Under the pieces are notes generated by a model, which ran no database searches, was not told where the DNA came from, and saw only the letters and a program-made list of their open reading frames with translations. The translations under genes and the position numbers were made by a program. Shown here one piece after another: positions 1-12,000 of a stretch of DNA of 64,000 nucleotides. Source of the stretch: Globisporangium splendens (lineage: Eukaryota > Oomycota > Peronosporomycetes > Pythiales > Pythiaceae); the NCBI GenBank assembly GCA_006386115.1, contig VFIW01000014.1, positions 883,568 through 947,567 of the forward strand, given 5' to 3'. How positions within the stretch are numbered: position 1 is the first letter of the stretch; the number at the start of each line of letters is the position of its first letter.

Positions 1-1
1 C

Positions 2-965
2 GACGACCCGCGAGCATCCATGCACCACAGACACGGACGACGCGTGAGCCACCTCACGTCCGTAACCTCAGCGAACGAAGTAATCGCCGCGTACGCGGAG
101 GCGCTGCGCACGGCGACGAGCCACCGCGAGAGCATCTCGACAGGCGCGTCCAGCGGCGTGCAGTTCCTGCTATCGGAGGAGACGTGGCGTCACCATCGCG
201 ACTCAAAACGGCGCACGGAGATCGCGGAGAAGACCCAGCAAGCGCTGCTCAAAGCGTATGAGCTGGATGCGCTCGCCGAAGGTATGCCGCTCTGGGTGCA
301 CGCGTGCGTGATCCCTCCACGGTGGCGGCAGCAGATCGTGGCGTACTTGACGCCGATCCACGAGTAAATGAGGTTCTGTGAGCGTCACATACTGCAGGCA
401 TGGAAACTACTGCATCCGCCGTTTGACAAAGCCAACTTTGCAGAGTATGAAACGCGCTTTAAGCTCTTTGAACAGTCTATTGGGATCCTGGAAGCCGCGA
501 TGCTCGACTGCCAGCAGAAGGTAATCCAGGGCGAGAAAGCGGCTGCGTGCGTGTTCCTCCAGCTCTGGTACCGCAAACAACTGGCCAGGGTGAGATCATG
601 GCAATGACATTTGGCTATATATGCCAGCTTATTAGGTGGAGATGTGACTAATGTGTAGCCATGTATTGTATCCATAGCGTGGGTTCTATACCAAGGTCGT
701 CAAGATCAGTCGGCACCATCGTGGGTTGATCCCGGGCATGTTTGACTCGACCCCCGGTCGCTCCAAGCTCACGCTGAACCACCAGACAAAGGAAGCGCGA
801 CCATGGAGTTCCCCACATCATCGTTTGAACCATCGTTCAAATGAAAACCCAGCATTTCAAGGCTTACAACAAGCATGGGACTTTGAAAACGCAAAATCGG
901 GTATGGTATATTATTGTGTGTGCCTTTTTTGTAGTCTTTCTTCGTTTCTCAAGGTTCACGCATGA
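2..965 (+). CDS. Unrecognised gene, 5' end outside window, with an in-frame TAA
   Basis: I do not recognise this protein. Frame 2 is open from the left edge to a TAA at 365-367, then open again in the same frame to a GTGAGA donor at 590. A good intron (590-677, acceptor ATAG) leads to an exon 678-965 ending in TGA. The segment before the stop (ending WRQQIVAYLTPIHE) and the one after it (AWKLLHPPFDKANFAEYETR) both look like real protein. The second contains an IQ-motif-like stretch near 545-588 (LQLWYRKQLAR). No standard intron removes the TAA and keeps the frame. The best formal alternative, donor GTGATC at 308 with acceptor CTGCAG at 397 (90 nt), would remove a protein-like stretch. Either the gene is damaged, or that 90-nt intron is real, or two genes abut here. 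The last 20 codons may be non-coding. Confidence 0.4.
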
Positions 966-1126
966 TGATGCATCCGCTCCGGGTGCTGTGCGTGGTACAC
1001 GCGCAGACAGAGGCGAAGGCACCGATATATAAAGAGAAGCAGTGTAAACCACGAAACGTCGTGCCACGCGTCCATCCCATCCTCTCGGTAGCGTGCGACT
1101 TGCGACGCGAACTCGTCGACGCGCGC

Positions 1127-1453
1127 TCATCTCTTGACGTTCTTGTTCTCTGGCTTCTCGAACATGAGGTCGAACTGGCGCGACTGGTTGATCGGGTTGC
1201 GCGCCAAGTTGGCCATGCGGAAGCGGAACTGGCGCCACGCCGCGCCTGGCTCGCTCTCATGGTGGATCAAACGCTCGCGGCGCTCCTTGTCGAAGTACAC
1301 GTCCGGGTTCGTGAAGAGGTATCGGAGCGCCACAGAGCTCGCGGCGACGGCGGCACCACTCGCGATCAACACGATCGGGAACGTGCCGCGGTCCGTGAGC
1401 CAGAGCTTGAAGACGTTGATGCCGGAGCGAGTGACCTTGGCCGAGGCAACCAT
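1127..1453 (-). CDS. B12D / MLRQ-like (NDUFA4-type) mitochondrial membrane protein
   Basis: A 108-residue single-exon protein. One hydrophobic segment lies at about residues 21-44 (TFPIVLIASGAAVAASSVAL), followed by the motif NPDVYFDKERR and a basic, charged tail. A short N-terminus, one membrane helix and an N-P-D/E-V motif before Arg-rich residues are typical of the B12D/MLRQ family, small subunits or accessory proteins of respiratory complexes in the inner mitochondrial membrane. The start is the ATG at 1451-1453; the frame is open further upstream but that stretch is unlike coding sequence. The next gene, the kinase at 2523, is divergent, so about 1.07 kb holds both promoters. Family assignment is by motif and length only. 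Confidence 0.6.
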   Translation of the reverse strand: MVASAKVTRSGINVFKLWLTDRGTFPIVLIASGAAVAASSVALRYLFTNPDVYFDKERRERLIHHESEPGAAWRQFRFRMANLARNPINQSRQFDLMFEKPENKNVKR

Positions 1454-2522
1454 TGCTGCTGCTGGTGGAAGGAGTGGAAGTGCTTGATTACTGGAAAGTA
1501 AATGGGAGAATGAGTCGCTTTGCCAGCGGTTCAAGACAATGGGCATGGTGGCGTGGCAGGTGCTGCATGGCCATGCGGCGCTTTACTACATAACTATTGG
1601 GAGAGCAGCCCATGTGCGCCACACGTGGCGAGCGTGTCTCTTGTGTGCCTTTGCGGAAAAAGACACGAAGCGCATGCGCAGTAGAAATGCAGCACACATG
1701 CTGGTGGTGATAGGATGCCATCCGACCATACAAACTCTCATATAAAAGCGTACAGTGCACGCGGAGGAGACCTAGGTCGGCAGAATGGAAATGCATCACC
1801 TTTTGGGCCATCATGCTAAAGTTGTCTGCCCTTTCTTTAATGTCTGTCATATAGTGACATGCAGGCGATCTGCTGTATAAAGTGTGGCAATTGGACATTG
1901 AACGTTCGTAAAGACAGGTCTTCTGTGTGATTTCCGAACGGTCGCGTGTCTAGCGCTGTGGCTTCATAGACAAATACCATCGTCACCACCAAAACCCCTG
2001 CTTAAATCGACCGTCCTCTTGATGAAACACTTTTAAGAGGGCATTGGTTGTCTGCCTGTATATTTTTATAAAGCTCGAACTTCTGTCCTAAACCGTACTT
2101 TATTGTCTTCACATCCAGATTGCTTGTGCAAAAAAATAGAGCCAGCTGGAACCTTTTGTCGCAGTTGTGAGTGATCCCAATCGTACTTACTGGCCTCTGC
2201 AATCGTATACTGGATCGGCTCAGAACGACAAGCGCCAATCAAAACGCTTGAACCTGACCCAGAATTAACGCACTTAACAGAAACATGCGACATGCTGATT
2301 TATCGCGAGTGGGTACACTTTCGGAATGCATGACTCACACACAGCAACCAACAATCGCGCCATTCGATATTTGCCATTTGGCGATTCCTTGGCGGTCTGT
2401 CCCGCATCTGCAGCTGCGCATACCTATCTCCACGTTTAACGTTCAACGCAGTGCCTCACAAGTCCCCACTCCTGCTCCATTCGCCCAGCGCTTCAAGCGA
2501 TCGACTCGCGTCTGTGGCCGCG
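1454..2522. other. Intergenic region between divergent genes
   Basis: About 1.07 kb separates the B12D-like gene and the protein kinase, which are transcribed away from each other. Several ORFs up to about 136 codons occur, but none looks like protein. It presumably holds both promoters; I see no clear initiator element, repeat or RNA gene. Confidence 0.5.
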
Positions 2523-4779
2523 ATGGACGACAACAACGCCGAGGAGCGCAATGAGCAGGTCTCAGGCAGCCACCGCCCATGGAGCGCGGCTGAACACTTC
2601 CTCGAGACGACGACGACCACCGATGGTGACTGCGATGCCGACCCAGCAGTAGCAGTTCACAGTGAGACTCATACGCATCAATTTGCGCCGCACATGTCGC
2701 AGCAGCAGCGTGACGACAAAGACGGATGCGCGGTGGTGTTTTCCGCCCTCGTGACTGAGATGCAGCAGGGAAAAGAAAATCCAGTGCACTGTGTGACACC
2801 CGACGCCGTGGTACTGCGGGCAGCAGCATCAGTTCACTTGGTGCAGACCTTGCGCTGTCAAACTACCCCTGTGGCCGCCCCAAGACGGCAGGAGCAAGAG
2901 CCAGAAGAGCAGGAAAGGGAAGAAGAAAAAGAAGCGTGTGCTTCAGAACCAAAACCAAGCAGAACCATGGACACCAGTGCAATTGAAAACTGCGAACGCA
3001 CTTCGACCGCGATGTCGCTGCAGGACTTTGAGAAGCTAGGGTTTCTGGGCATGGGAGGCGCTGCGGTCGTATACCTCGTGCGCCATCGAGCGAGTCGAGT
3101 GGTGTACGCGATGAAAATGCAGCAGATTTCGCGGTCTGATCCGGGAAACCGTCAGGTGCGTAAAGAAATGCCAACCTTGGGCTAGTGAGTCGGACACGCG
3201 GTCATTTTCGCTCGTCTCCAGTACGTTCTGATCATATTTTGCGCGACTATGGGACAGACTCAACGAGCTGTCAAGGAGCAGCAGATCCTCGAAACTCTGC
3301 AGCATCCGTTCGTTGCGCGCCTTCACTTTGCTTTTGAGGTACGTCGTTCGAGGGCTTTCGTTGGAATTACCATCTTGTAGCTAAAGCACCATTTCATGTT
3401 GCAGGATGGTGATAATCTCTGCCTCGTGATGGAGTTCTGCGAAGGTGGGAGTCTGAAAGATCTGCACGAGTTTTGCGGTGGTACGCTCTCGGAGCACGAA
3501 GTGCTGTTCTACGCCGCAGAAGTCGTTCTCGCGCTGGAATATGTGCACACGATGGGGTTTGTGTATCGCGACCTGAAGCCGGAGGTGAGCCATGATGAGA
3601 GCCAAGCCGCCCTTTCATCTCTTTGTTATCACTTCAACTGATTCGTTTGCTTCTGTCATTTAGAACATCCTACTGGGCAAGGACGGGCACATCCGCTTGA
3701 CGGACTTTGGGGTTGCACAGCGAGGCGAGCCGATTGGTAGGGCAGACACCGACGCTCCAAACACCACCAAGTTTCAAATCCCTCAGTATAGGGTCGATGA
3801 CCGAGTGCGCCTCCGCTCGAACTCCTTTGTGGGCACGATGGACTACATGCCGCCCGAGATGATCCTCCAGAAATCGCACCAGAGCACAGACCTGGACTGG
3901 TGGGCGTTGGGTTGCTTACTTTACAAACTGCTCTTCGGTGTCACACCTTTCCAAGACAACGAGAAGGAAGCACAGGGCAACCAAGACGATCCTGCGGCGC
4001 TGTTCAAAAAGATTATGAAGTGTCAAGTGTCCTTCCCGGCGACGTCGAAAGTGAGTGAAGCGTCCAAGGATTTAATACGTAAGCTACTCGTGAAAGATCC
4101 ACGAAAGCGACTGGGCCACCGAGTTGGCGCTGACGAGATCAAGCAACATACTTTCTTTAAAGGAACCGAGTGGGCGTTGCTCGGCCATATGGAGCCACCT
4201 GTGGCCGTCACGTGCTCAGAGACGTTGTGCTTCCAGCGATTCCGTCCAGGGAACCTGGGTGTCGAAGTTGCACATGAACTTGCTTGCTTCGAGGAACATC
4301 TCGGGCTCTCTACGTCCACAGAGTTTTCTCGGACTCCTGCTGCAGTGAAGCCCTGGACTTTTCGCCAAGAAAGAAATCACGGAGACGAGAGTGGCGATGA
4401 CGACTGCAACCAGATTCAGGTGGTCTCAACTCCATCATCGATCTCGAGCAGTGGCACGTTGGACGAAGATGTCGATAGGTTCCTTGACGATCAAAGCTAT
4501 GGCATATGCCAGTGCGCCACGCATAGTTGCTCTTCCACCAAGTTATACCAGCGCAAAGCGATGCCAACAACCACGGACCGATCTAGATCCTTCAAGAATA
4601 CTCTGCGCCAACTCAGTGATTCTTTTCGTCAGCCATCCCATGACACGAAAGAAGTTGCGATGGCGCTATTCTCATCAAAGGTGAACGCCAACAAGGAAGC
4701 GTTGAGCGCCTGGAACACGTTCACAAACCGAGCAGTGGCATTTCTGAGTGATCACCATTTAGCTCAAAGCAAAGCCTAG
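2523..4779 (+). CDS. AGC-type serine/threonine protein kinase
   Basis: Exons 2523-3155, 3258-3338, 3405-3584 and 3664-4779 give about 669 residues. Residues 1-163 are an acidic, low-complexity N-terminus. The kinase domain starts near residue 164: glycine loop [11 protein letters not shown], catalytic lysine YAMK (about K198), YRDLKPEN catalytic loop, TDFG metal-binding motif, GTMDYMPPE activation-segment end and [15 protein letters not shown]. The YRD and PPE variants and the GTxxYMPPE segment fit AGC kinases. A long C-terminal tail follows, starting with the FxxFRPGN-like turn. The start is the first ATG; the frame is open upstream from a GTG at 2451. An alternative acceptor at 3221, with a better pyrimidine tract, would add 12 residues ([12 protein letters not shown]); I prefer 3257 because the result fits the family better. 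Substrate unknown. Confidence 0.8.
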
Positions 4780-4847
4780 TCTTCCGGCAAGGTACCTCTC
4801 TATTTATTGAACACAATTGGTAACACTCAACAAGAACTAGTAAGTGA

Positions 4848-7770
4848 TCAGGAATCCGAGTCCTTAATCTTTGGTGGGAACCGCTCGATCGCTAGCCGCA
4901 CATGCTTGTTCTTTCGCACAACGTGAATCGCCTCACCACGCGCATCGACGCGGTCGAGAATCGTGACTCCGCTCGTATCCTCATTCGTCATCGACTCTTG
5001 CTCGGTCCAAAGATCGATCTGCAGCTGCACAAGCAGGAGCTCTGGTGCTGGTACTTTGTGCTCTGCTGTGTGCATGAGCGTGGATATGTCTGCTGGCGGT
5101 GTCGGCGTTTGCCAAATGCGCAAATTCATCATGCGGCCAACAAAGTGTGTGGGATCCACTTGAGCTGCCTGTGCGGATCGCGTCAAACTGCTCCCAACGG
5201 ATAGGATACGAGCATCATTGGCTGTAAGGAGGGAAGTGCGCGCACCGGTTTGAGGCAAACGGAGTTTCCCGTGGTCCACCACACGGCGGTTGACGTACAG
5301 CGTACTGCTAAGTGCCTCCTCGTCATTGAAGGCAATGGCAACAGTAATATGAGCCCATGCGCCTGGGTAAATGTGTCCATGTGGAAAGTCAATCAGCAGA
5401 GACTTTGTGCGAAAGCGAACGCGCCAGGAGCTCTCTTGGTGGCCACGAACGAGCTCCAGTCGATACAAGTCTTGCCAATCCAGCAGCACCATGTGAGTTC
5501 GCCTTCCTTCATAGTCGGCATGGATGTTGATCCACGTCTCGATCGTCAATGCCGTCGTCGCGTGCGCAAGCGGACGAACTTCAAGCTGCAATTTGGAGTC
5601 CGAGTCGAACGCAAGTGCCGATGCAAACGTGACTCGATCGGGGCGGGCAATCGCATTTCCTGCTCTTGGGTCAGCGACTTCAGGTGGCAATGCACAACCT
5701 GTTTCCGCGTTGTCTGTACTGACCTCTGGTCTCTCTGAGCCATAAATCCACCGCTGCGTTAGTGTTTCCTTCACGGTTGAGACTCGCTCAATCAGCGCTT
5801 CGAAACGCACTTGCATCGACAGCTTCCACTTCAACAGCGTCATCACGTAGTACAGCGCTGGCTCGGACGAGCGCACGAGTTCATAGTAGAGACTCGCTTT
5901 CTCCAGCGATCGCATCGCCACACCGAGGCCATGCTCGTGCGCATACCCGATATTAAAGAGCGCACGAGCGTGTTTCCCGTTGCTCACTTCGTCTGCGCGC
6001 TCGTACTGCCTCATCGCCAGCGCGTACTTGCCTTCAGAGAACAGCAAATCGCCGTATCGGACGTAGGCATCGGCACTTTCTTGGGCGACACCACGAAGCA
6101 CGAGTTGGCGGAACATTCGAGTGTCCACTGAGACGTTTGGTTGTATCTTGTGAACAAGCCATTGGGAGAACCCAGGACGCTCCAAAAGCCATGCAGCATT
6201 GCTCTCAGCGACTTCGTACCCCATCTCGGCGGCGATCAAGTACAATGCCAGCGCATGCTCACGGTCTCCATTGAGAAAGGCAGTCGCCGCAGTTGAGAGA
6301 AGCTCCAGACCTTCCTCTGACTGCTCTGCGACCTTCTTGTACAATTTTACGATCTCCTCACAGGAGCCACCATCAGTGGCTGTGTCTTCCGATGTCCCAC
6401 TGACCAGCAACGAGCGCAGTCGTGCCCGTTCCTTGAGTCGAGCGAGCTTGAACGTCGCTGGGAGGTGGCCAACGTTTGCAGATGCCTCCAGGTACTCTTG
6501 AGCACGCTGAGGGTGCGACTGGAAGAGCAAGACCCCGGTGTTGTACACACCATCCGCATGGCCGCTTCTCGCAGAGATCTGGAACAGTCGCATAGCGCGC
6601 TCATAGTCCACATCAACGTCGCCGAGTCCATGGAAGTAGACGAGGCCAAGCCCATTCGCGGCTTCGGCATTTGGTTTGCTCGCGATTGAAGACTCGTTCA
6701 GCGCTTCTTGGTACAGACGCATGGCTTCCGCGACATCTTGTGGGAACCCACAAATGCCGTATGCGTAAATGTGGGCGAGCAGGGCTTTGGCAGAGAAACT
6801 CCCGAGCTGAACTGCGCGTTCCAGGAAGGTCTTGGCCTCAAGTGTTTGGTGCTGAACTAAGAAATCGACTCCTTCTCCCTGGTGAAAATCGCTGAAGAGC
6901 ACGACGCTCGCCGCGTTCTCCAGAAGAACCGGGTCTGACGATCTCCGTGCTCGCTGTCTCAGGTACTCCATTCGATGCGCATCGTCCTGCTCGCAAGGCG
7001 GTTTGTTGTGAGCATTGTCTGACAGACGGAAGGGTCTCTGGCTGGTGAACATCTGGATCGGATGGCGTGTCCTCGCAGTGTGCGCCGATTTCACGCGGTC
7101 GGCCGCAAACTTGTAGTGCTTCAGTGCCGCATCGCAGGATTTCTGGACCCCAGCGCCTCGGAGATGGCGGTACCCGAGCGTCATGGACGACGCGATCGAG
7201 CCACCGCGGGCACCGAAGTGATGGTACAGGATGGTCTCAGCATCGTTGTCATGGAGATCGTTGCCGTGTGTGTTGAATGTGGAGAGCGCAGCGAGAAGGA
7301 ACTGCGCTCTCGGGGTTCCGAATTGGTCGGCGCTCGCTTGCAGGTACTCGGACGCTCTCATGAGGTTTGGCTTTAGTACTGGCAGATTATTGCTTGCATC
7401 AGCGTCGCTGCTTCCATAGAGGTGCAAACGTCCGAGTTGCTCAAGCAACTGACCTTTCTGTTGTCTCGGTAGCTCCTGGAAGAATGGCGAGGACGTGATC
7501 ACATCAATGGGGACATTGAGATCGTCAAGCGCTCTGACATAGATACGAAGTTTCCACCAACAACACAAAGAAATCGTGTTAGAAGGTGCATTGACTACCA
7601 GCCAGGTCCTGGGCAATGCCCGGATAAACGTACCTGGGTGACTTTGTTAGTAGCTGCTGCAATGGCGCCTCATGCGCGACGCGGTGGCATTCTCCACACA
7701 CGCAGAGCGTTGCAATGAGCAGCAGGAGCAACGCTGCACTCTGGGTAGCATGGAGAAGGACTCGGTGCAT
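4848..7770 (-). CDS. Secreted Sel1-repeat protein (HRD3/SEL1L-like) with C-terminal LamG-like domain
   Basis: Two exons, 7634-7770 and 4848-7533, joined by a 99-nt intron with a GTACGT donor, give 940 residues. Residues 1-27 form a clear signal peptide (SAALLLLLIATLCVCGEC). Many Sel1-like TPR repeats follow; good examples contain GYRHLRGAGV, AHIYAYGICGFPQD, LGLVYFHGLGD and NIGYAHEHGLGV. From about residue 708 a concanavalin/LamG-like sandwich is visible (LTIETWINIHADYEG, GAWAHITVAI). SEL1L/HRD3 proteins act in the ER lumen in ER-associated degradation, recruiting substrates to the HRD1 ligase, so an ER role is likely. No C-terminal membrane helix is visible, unlike canonical SEL1L/HRD3, so it may be soluble or secreted. 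Confidence 0.75.
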
Positions 7771-8147
7771 TTTTGCGCGCGTTCCCGGTTCTCAGCACTC
7801 CTTTTCTCAAAGTGGCAATTCATTGGGGAGAGACTGAGTCTGTGCCGGGCAAATCGATGGCGCACGATTGACGAGGAGGAGCAAGAGACAAACACCTGCA
7901 GCAATCGACGCCATCTGGCGATGCCGACAACACACTAATGGCTTAACGCTGGAGAGAATTCAACCAGTCGATGTCATTTGACTCGCCCTCTTCCACAGAT
8001 GGATGGCATGAGGGCTTTGAGAATGGATTACACAGTCTATGGGACACCTGTGTCGAAAAAATGGTTTCAATTGGTGTAGCGCACCCACTATCACTGCCGT
8101 TGCACATGCTGAGACTGAGATCGTTGGCGCCAGAGACGAACGCCAAG

Positions 8148-8161
8148 TCATTTTTCAAACT
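8148..8161 (+). promoter_or_regulatory. Possible oomycete initiator element
   Basis: TCATTTTTCAAACT matches the oomycete core consensus TCATTYYNCAWTTT at 12 of 14 positions. It lies 195 bp before the ATG at 8357, within reach of a normal 5' UTR. Chance matches of this quality are possible. Confidence 0.3.
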
Positions 8162-8179
8162 GCCGCAACCCTCACACAT

Positions 8180-8181
<2 letters not shown>

Positions 8182-8216
<35 letters not shown>
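8182..8216. repeat. (TC)n microsatellite
   Basis: About 17 perfect TC units, 140 bp upstream of the start codon at 8357. A pyrimidine tract on the coding strand in a promoter or 5' UTR position. Confidence 0.95.
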
Positions 8217-8219
<3 letters not shown>

Positions 8220-8356
8220 GCACGGTGCCAGTGCTGACTAATGCTCTCTGCCCACAGCCCGTGTGTCTGTTTGCTTCTCGCCTGCAATGCTCACTCTCCG
8301 ATTTGAAACGAAACTAAAGGACGCGCCTTAGTACAACCCCTCACCAACGTGACCTC

Positions 8357-8902
8357 ATGGCTGGCGGAAGCGAACGACGGTCTCTGCTCGATGGCGACAT
8401 CGTGAAGCGCGAGCGCACCGCAGGTGAGACCGTGGACTTCTTCTTGGCCAAGCTCGTCGACGCGTTCAACTTCCAGATCCAGGAGCGCTGCCTGGAGGCA
8501 GGACGAGAGGCGGCGATAGCAGCTATCGCTCGAGACACAAGCGACGCGTACATTGCCCACCTCAGTTCAGGAGGAGGAGCGACTCCAAGCCAGCAGCAGG
8601 AGAGGAAGCAGGTGAATCTGTTCATGCGAAGCGTGAGCGAGAAACTCACGGCGTTCCTGCTGAACGCGTCAATCGACGACGCGCTTCAGGAACACCCCAT
8701 GGAGCTAGGTATCAACAGCAAACAAGCGGATTCGGAACGTTCGTCGTTCTCGTGGTTGGACCGCGTCATGCTCTCGTCCGAAGCCGATCTTCTCGAGGAC
8801 GACGACGTGTTTTTCTGCACCGACGACGAGTCCGAAATGCTCGCAAACTACGAGACCATGGCGTATACTCCACAAGCACGTCGCGCTCGAACGAAAGCCT
8901 AG
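8357..8902 (+). CDS. Small acidic protein of unknown function
   Basis: A 181-residue single-exon ORF starting at an ATG. I do not recognise it. Residues 25-65 are predicted helical and amphipathic (ETVDFFLAKLVDAFNFQIQE). A Gly/Ser/Gln linker sits at about 70-85, a second helical block follows (NLFMRSVSEKLTAFLLNAS), and the end is strongly acidic (EADLLEDDDVFF) before a basic tail. There is no signal peptide or membrane segment. It lies tail to tail with the CFAP251 remnant, with only about 100 bp between the two stop codons. Composition and codon use look like real coding sequence. Confidence 0.6.
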   Translation: MAGGSERRSLLDGDIVKRERTAGETVDFFLAKLVDAFNFQIQERCLEAGREAAIAAIARDTSDAYIAHLSSGGGATPSQQQERKQVNLFMRSVSEKLTAFLLNASIDDALQEHPMELGINSKQADSERSSFSWLDRVMLSSEADLLEDDDVFFCTDDESEMLANYETMAYTPQARRARTKA

Positions 8903-9000
8903 AATCGCATCGGTATAAGTATAAAGCAACAGTAACCTAGACAAATGTAAGACTTTTTTTACAATGTCTTGCTGAGCCTATTTCTCGTCTGGGAATGCTG

Positions 9001-12000
9001 TCACCTCGCTGTCTTCTTCAGGAGCCTCGTGATTGTCAAAGCCCACACTTTGTCCGCAAAGCTCAGCGCCGTGTACGACGCGTCCATCGCGATTCGCCCG
9101 CCTTCGTCGGCCACGATGAGCGCGTTGAGGCAGCTCCGGAGCTCTTCGTCGCTCATGGCTTCGCCCGAGTGCAGCAAGCGCCGCTCGAGCGTCTCCCAGC
9201 GCAGACTCGCGTTGGAGACGCCACTGGCGAGCACTTGGAATGCGTACTCGATCTGTGCCTTGCCGATACCAAACACCGGGCGGTGGTTCATGTACAACTT
9301 GATGAACTCGGGCAGCGTGATGGTCTCGACTGCCTCGGTCGTCTCAGTGAATCTGGAGCACTTGACCTCGTTGCACATGTGATGGATCTCCTGGTCTGTC
9401 GGGTAGAATCCGAGCGCGCGCATCACGTTAGGGATTTCACGCAGTGGGATCGTCGTTGTGATCTCGCGGCTCGAGGTCGCGTTCTCGCCCTGCACGCGGA
9501 GCTGCGCCAGGTAGAAGTAGTCGACGATCTCATGGTAGAACTCGCCGTCGAAGCCGCCTTCGAGCAGTGACACGTACGGCGCGAGCGCGGCATCGTACGA
9601 AGCCGAGACAACGGAAGTGCCATCGTCTCGCCTCGGCGTCGACCCGGCCGTGGCTTCGGCAAAGTCCAGTTGGTTCGTGTCGATCTCCCACATGTTGGCA
9701 GCCAGGTCACTACCGCCAGCGGTCATCAGGAACGAACCGTCGAAGGACACGTCGATGTTGCTCACCTCGCCTGGGTGTGCGATCAGCCCCATGGTCTTGT
9801 GCGGGTTCCTGTCCAGCGGGAGCTTGAGGAGCCCGACCACTTTCTCATGCGTGCTGTACGCGCAATACCGTTCCGCTGCGACAGAAGCTGCTGCCCCAGA
9901 TGTAGCCCCAGGTATGGCTCCAGGCACGGATTCGACGGGGAGCGGCACGAGCCGATTGATTGGACCTCCATAGGATGGTCCGAGTGTCGTCTTGCGGCAG
10001 GTTTTGCTGCTCGTGTTCCACTTCACTGTTTGACCTTGTACTCGTTGTTCGCGACCAGCAGTAGATCTTCCTGGAGCGACTTCATCTCCGGGTTCCAGCA
10101 GCACACCGTCGGCGTCACGCTCTGCTCGATGCGCACGGGTGACTGCGCGAGCACGATGCCATCGAGAATACTCGAGCGACTGAGGCAGTACTCGACCATG
10201 GTCTTGTCCTCGCTCACGGACACGAGCAGCGGACTCCCATCGCTCGCGCGCGAGAACTCCATCCCCATGATCGGCTTCGAGTGCGTGCGGCAGCGGCCAA
10301 TGTACGTCCACTCGGTGTCGTCGCCATCGCCGCCACCATCGGCGGCAGATTTCGCGCGCCACATGCCCATGTGCAGGCTCGCATCGACCGCCACAAACAG
10401 ACTCGAGTTCGAACTGATGTGGATGTCCGTGGTCGCGACCTTCGAGAGCCGAAACATCGCGATGCCCTCGAGCGTCTGTGCGTGCAGGATCTTGATCGTG
10501 CCGCTCGTGAACCCGACCAGCAGTTTCCTGCCGTCGCTCGAAAACACGAGGCACTGCGGACGGAACCTCTCCGGTTCAAACTTGCGCATCATGATCAGCC
10601 GCTTCGACGTGTAGTCCCAGAGTTGGATGACCCCCGAGTACGAGCTCAGAGCGAGCTGCGCGTACATTGGATGCGCCGCCAGCCCGTGGATCGCATCGTT
10701 GATGTTCTGCATGAGCGGCGTGCCGCGGCGTTTCTCGGTCTCGTGCTTGGCGAAGAGCGCCGCCGTCATGCCAACAACGAACGCCGAGGACGTCGCGACA
10801 ACAAAGTCCGGCACGAGGAAGAACTCCTCGTCCTCGTGGTCGTTGGTAGTACCGCTGGTTTGCCTAGGCCACCAAGGCGTCGTGCTTGCGTCGCGGTAGC
10901 AGAAGCCTCGCTTCTTGGATCATCTTGCCGATCTGAGCTACTGCAGTTGGCGAACGAGACCGACGTGATCGCGCCGGCGTTCATATCTTCGAACCAGGTC
11001 ACGAGGCGAAAGTCAAAGTCGTAGAACCGCACGGCACCGTCGCTCGAGCCCAAGATCAAGTGCCCATCCATGTCGGCAATGAACGTGAGCGCGACCTCCT
11101 TTTGCAACTCAGAACCCCCGGCCAAGCGCACAATCTTGACAGCCTTCCGGTCGGGAAATCGATTGCTGTTGTTGCCGCCTGTGATTGCACTTGCACTTGT
11201 GGCTTTGAGCATCGTGGACGCATTGAAATCGTCTTCTTCGTCACCGTGAACAGCGTCCCAGAGCACCAGATCGCCGTCTTCAGTGCCCGTGAGCGCCTGC
11301 TTGGAGTCGGGCACAAAGATCGACATGGTGAAGTCCCCGACGACCTGGCGGAAGTCGCGTCGCGAGAGCGACGGCGAGTAGAACAGCAGCCGCTGCTCCT
11401 GCCAATTCCAAAAGATCACACGCTGCTTGCCGTTCGTAACGATCTCGCGGATGTCGTATGTGTTGAAGCGCACGGCGTGCTGCACGTCTTCTGTGACCAC
11501 AAAGGACGAGTACAGCGCCGAGGACGTACTCGCGGCTGCAGGCGCCGTCCATTCCCACACCGAGAGCTCTTGGTGGAACCGTGGATGCTTTTTCTTCTGT
11601 GATGGAGGCTGGTCGGTGTTGGATGCTGCTCGCGAGATCGATGGGTCGATTGCACTGAGCGCAACGAGGAACAGTGCGTCGGGCGAGATGTCGATGGCCT
11701 GGACGACGAACAGATGCAGATGGAAGATGGTTTTGATCGGGTTGCCCGTGATAGAATCCCAGACCACGATCATGGACTCGTCGCCGCGATCCGCCGTCAC
11801 GATCCAGCGCTTGTCTTCGCTCACGACGCAGCACGAGATCGGGTGGCAGTGACCCTGGAGCAGCTTCTGCTGTCGACGCGAGTAGTCGTAGATCACGCCC
11901 GTGTGCGCCGATGTATAGAACAGCGCGCCGGGTCTCGGTTGAGAGGTTGTGCACGCCATTCACGATATCTTTGTTGAAACCAAACGTCTACGCGAGCCGC

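Larger units (their letters stand above)
7771..8356. other. Intergenic promoter region between divergent genes
   Basis: 586 bp separates the divergent start codons of the Sel1-repeat gene and the small acidic-protein gene. It contains a (TC)n tract at 8182-8216 and a partial match to the oomycete initiator at 8148-8161. No coding sequence is supported. Confidence 0.5.

Noticed and set aside
2451..2522. Earlier in-frame start of the protein kinase at 2451
   Set aside because: The codon there is GTG; the first ATG in frame is at 2523.
9670..11602. Plus-strand ORFs of up to 314 codons opposite the CFAP251 remnant
   Set aside because: No protein-like features; the minus strand carries the family match.
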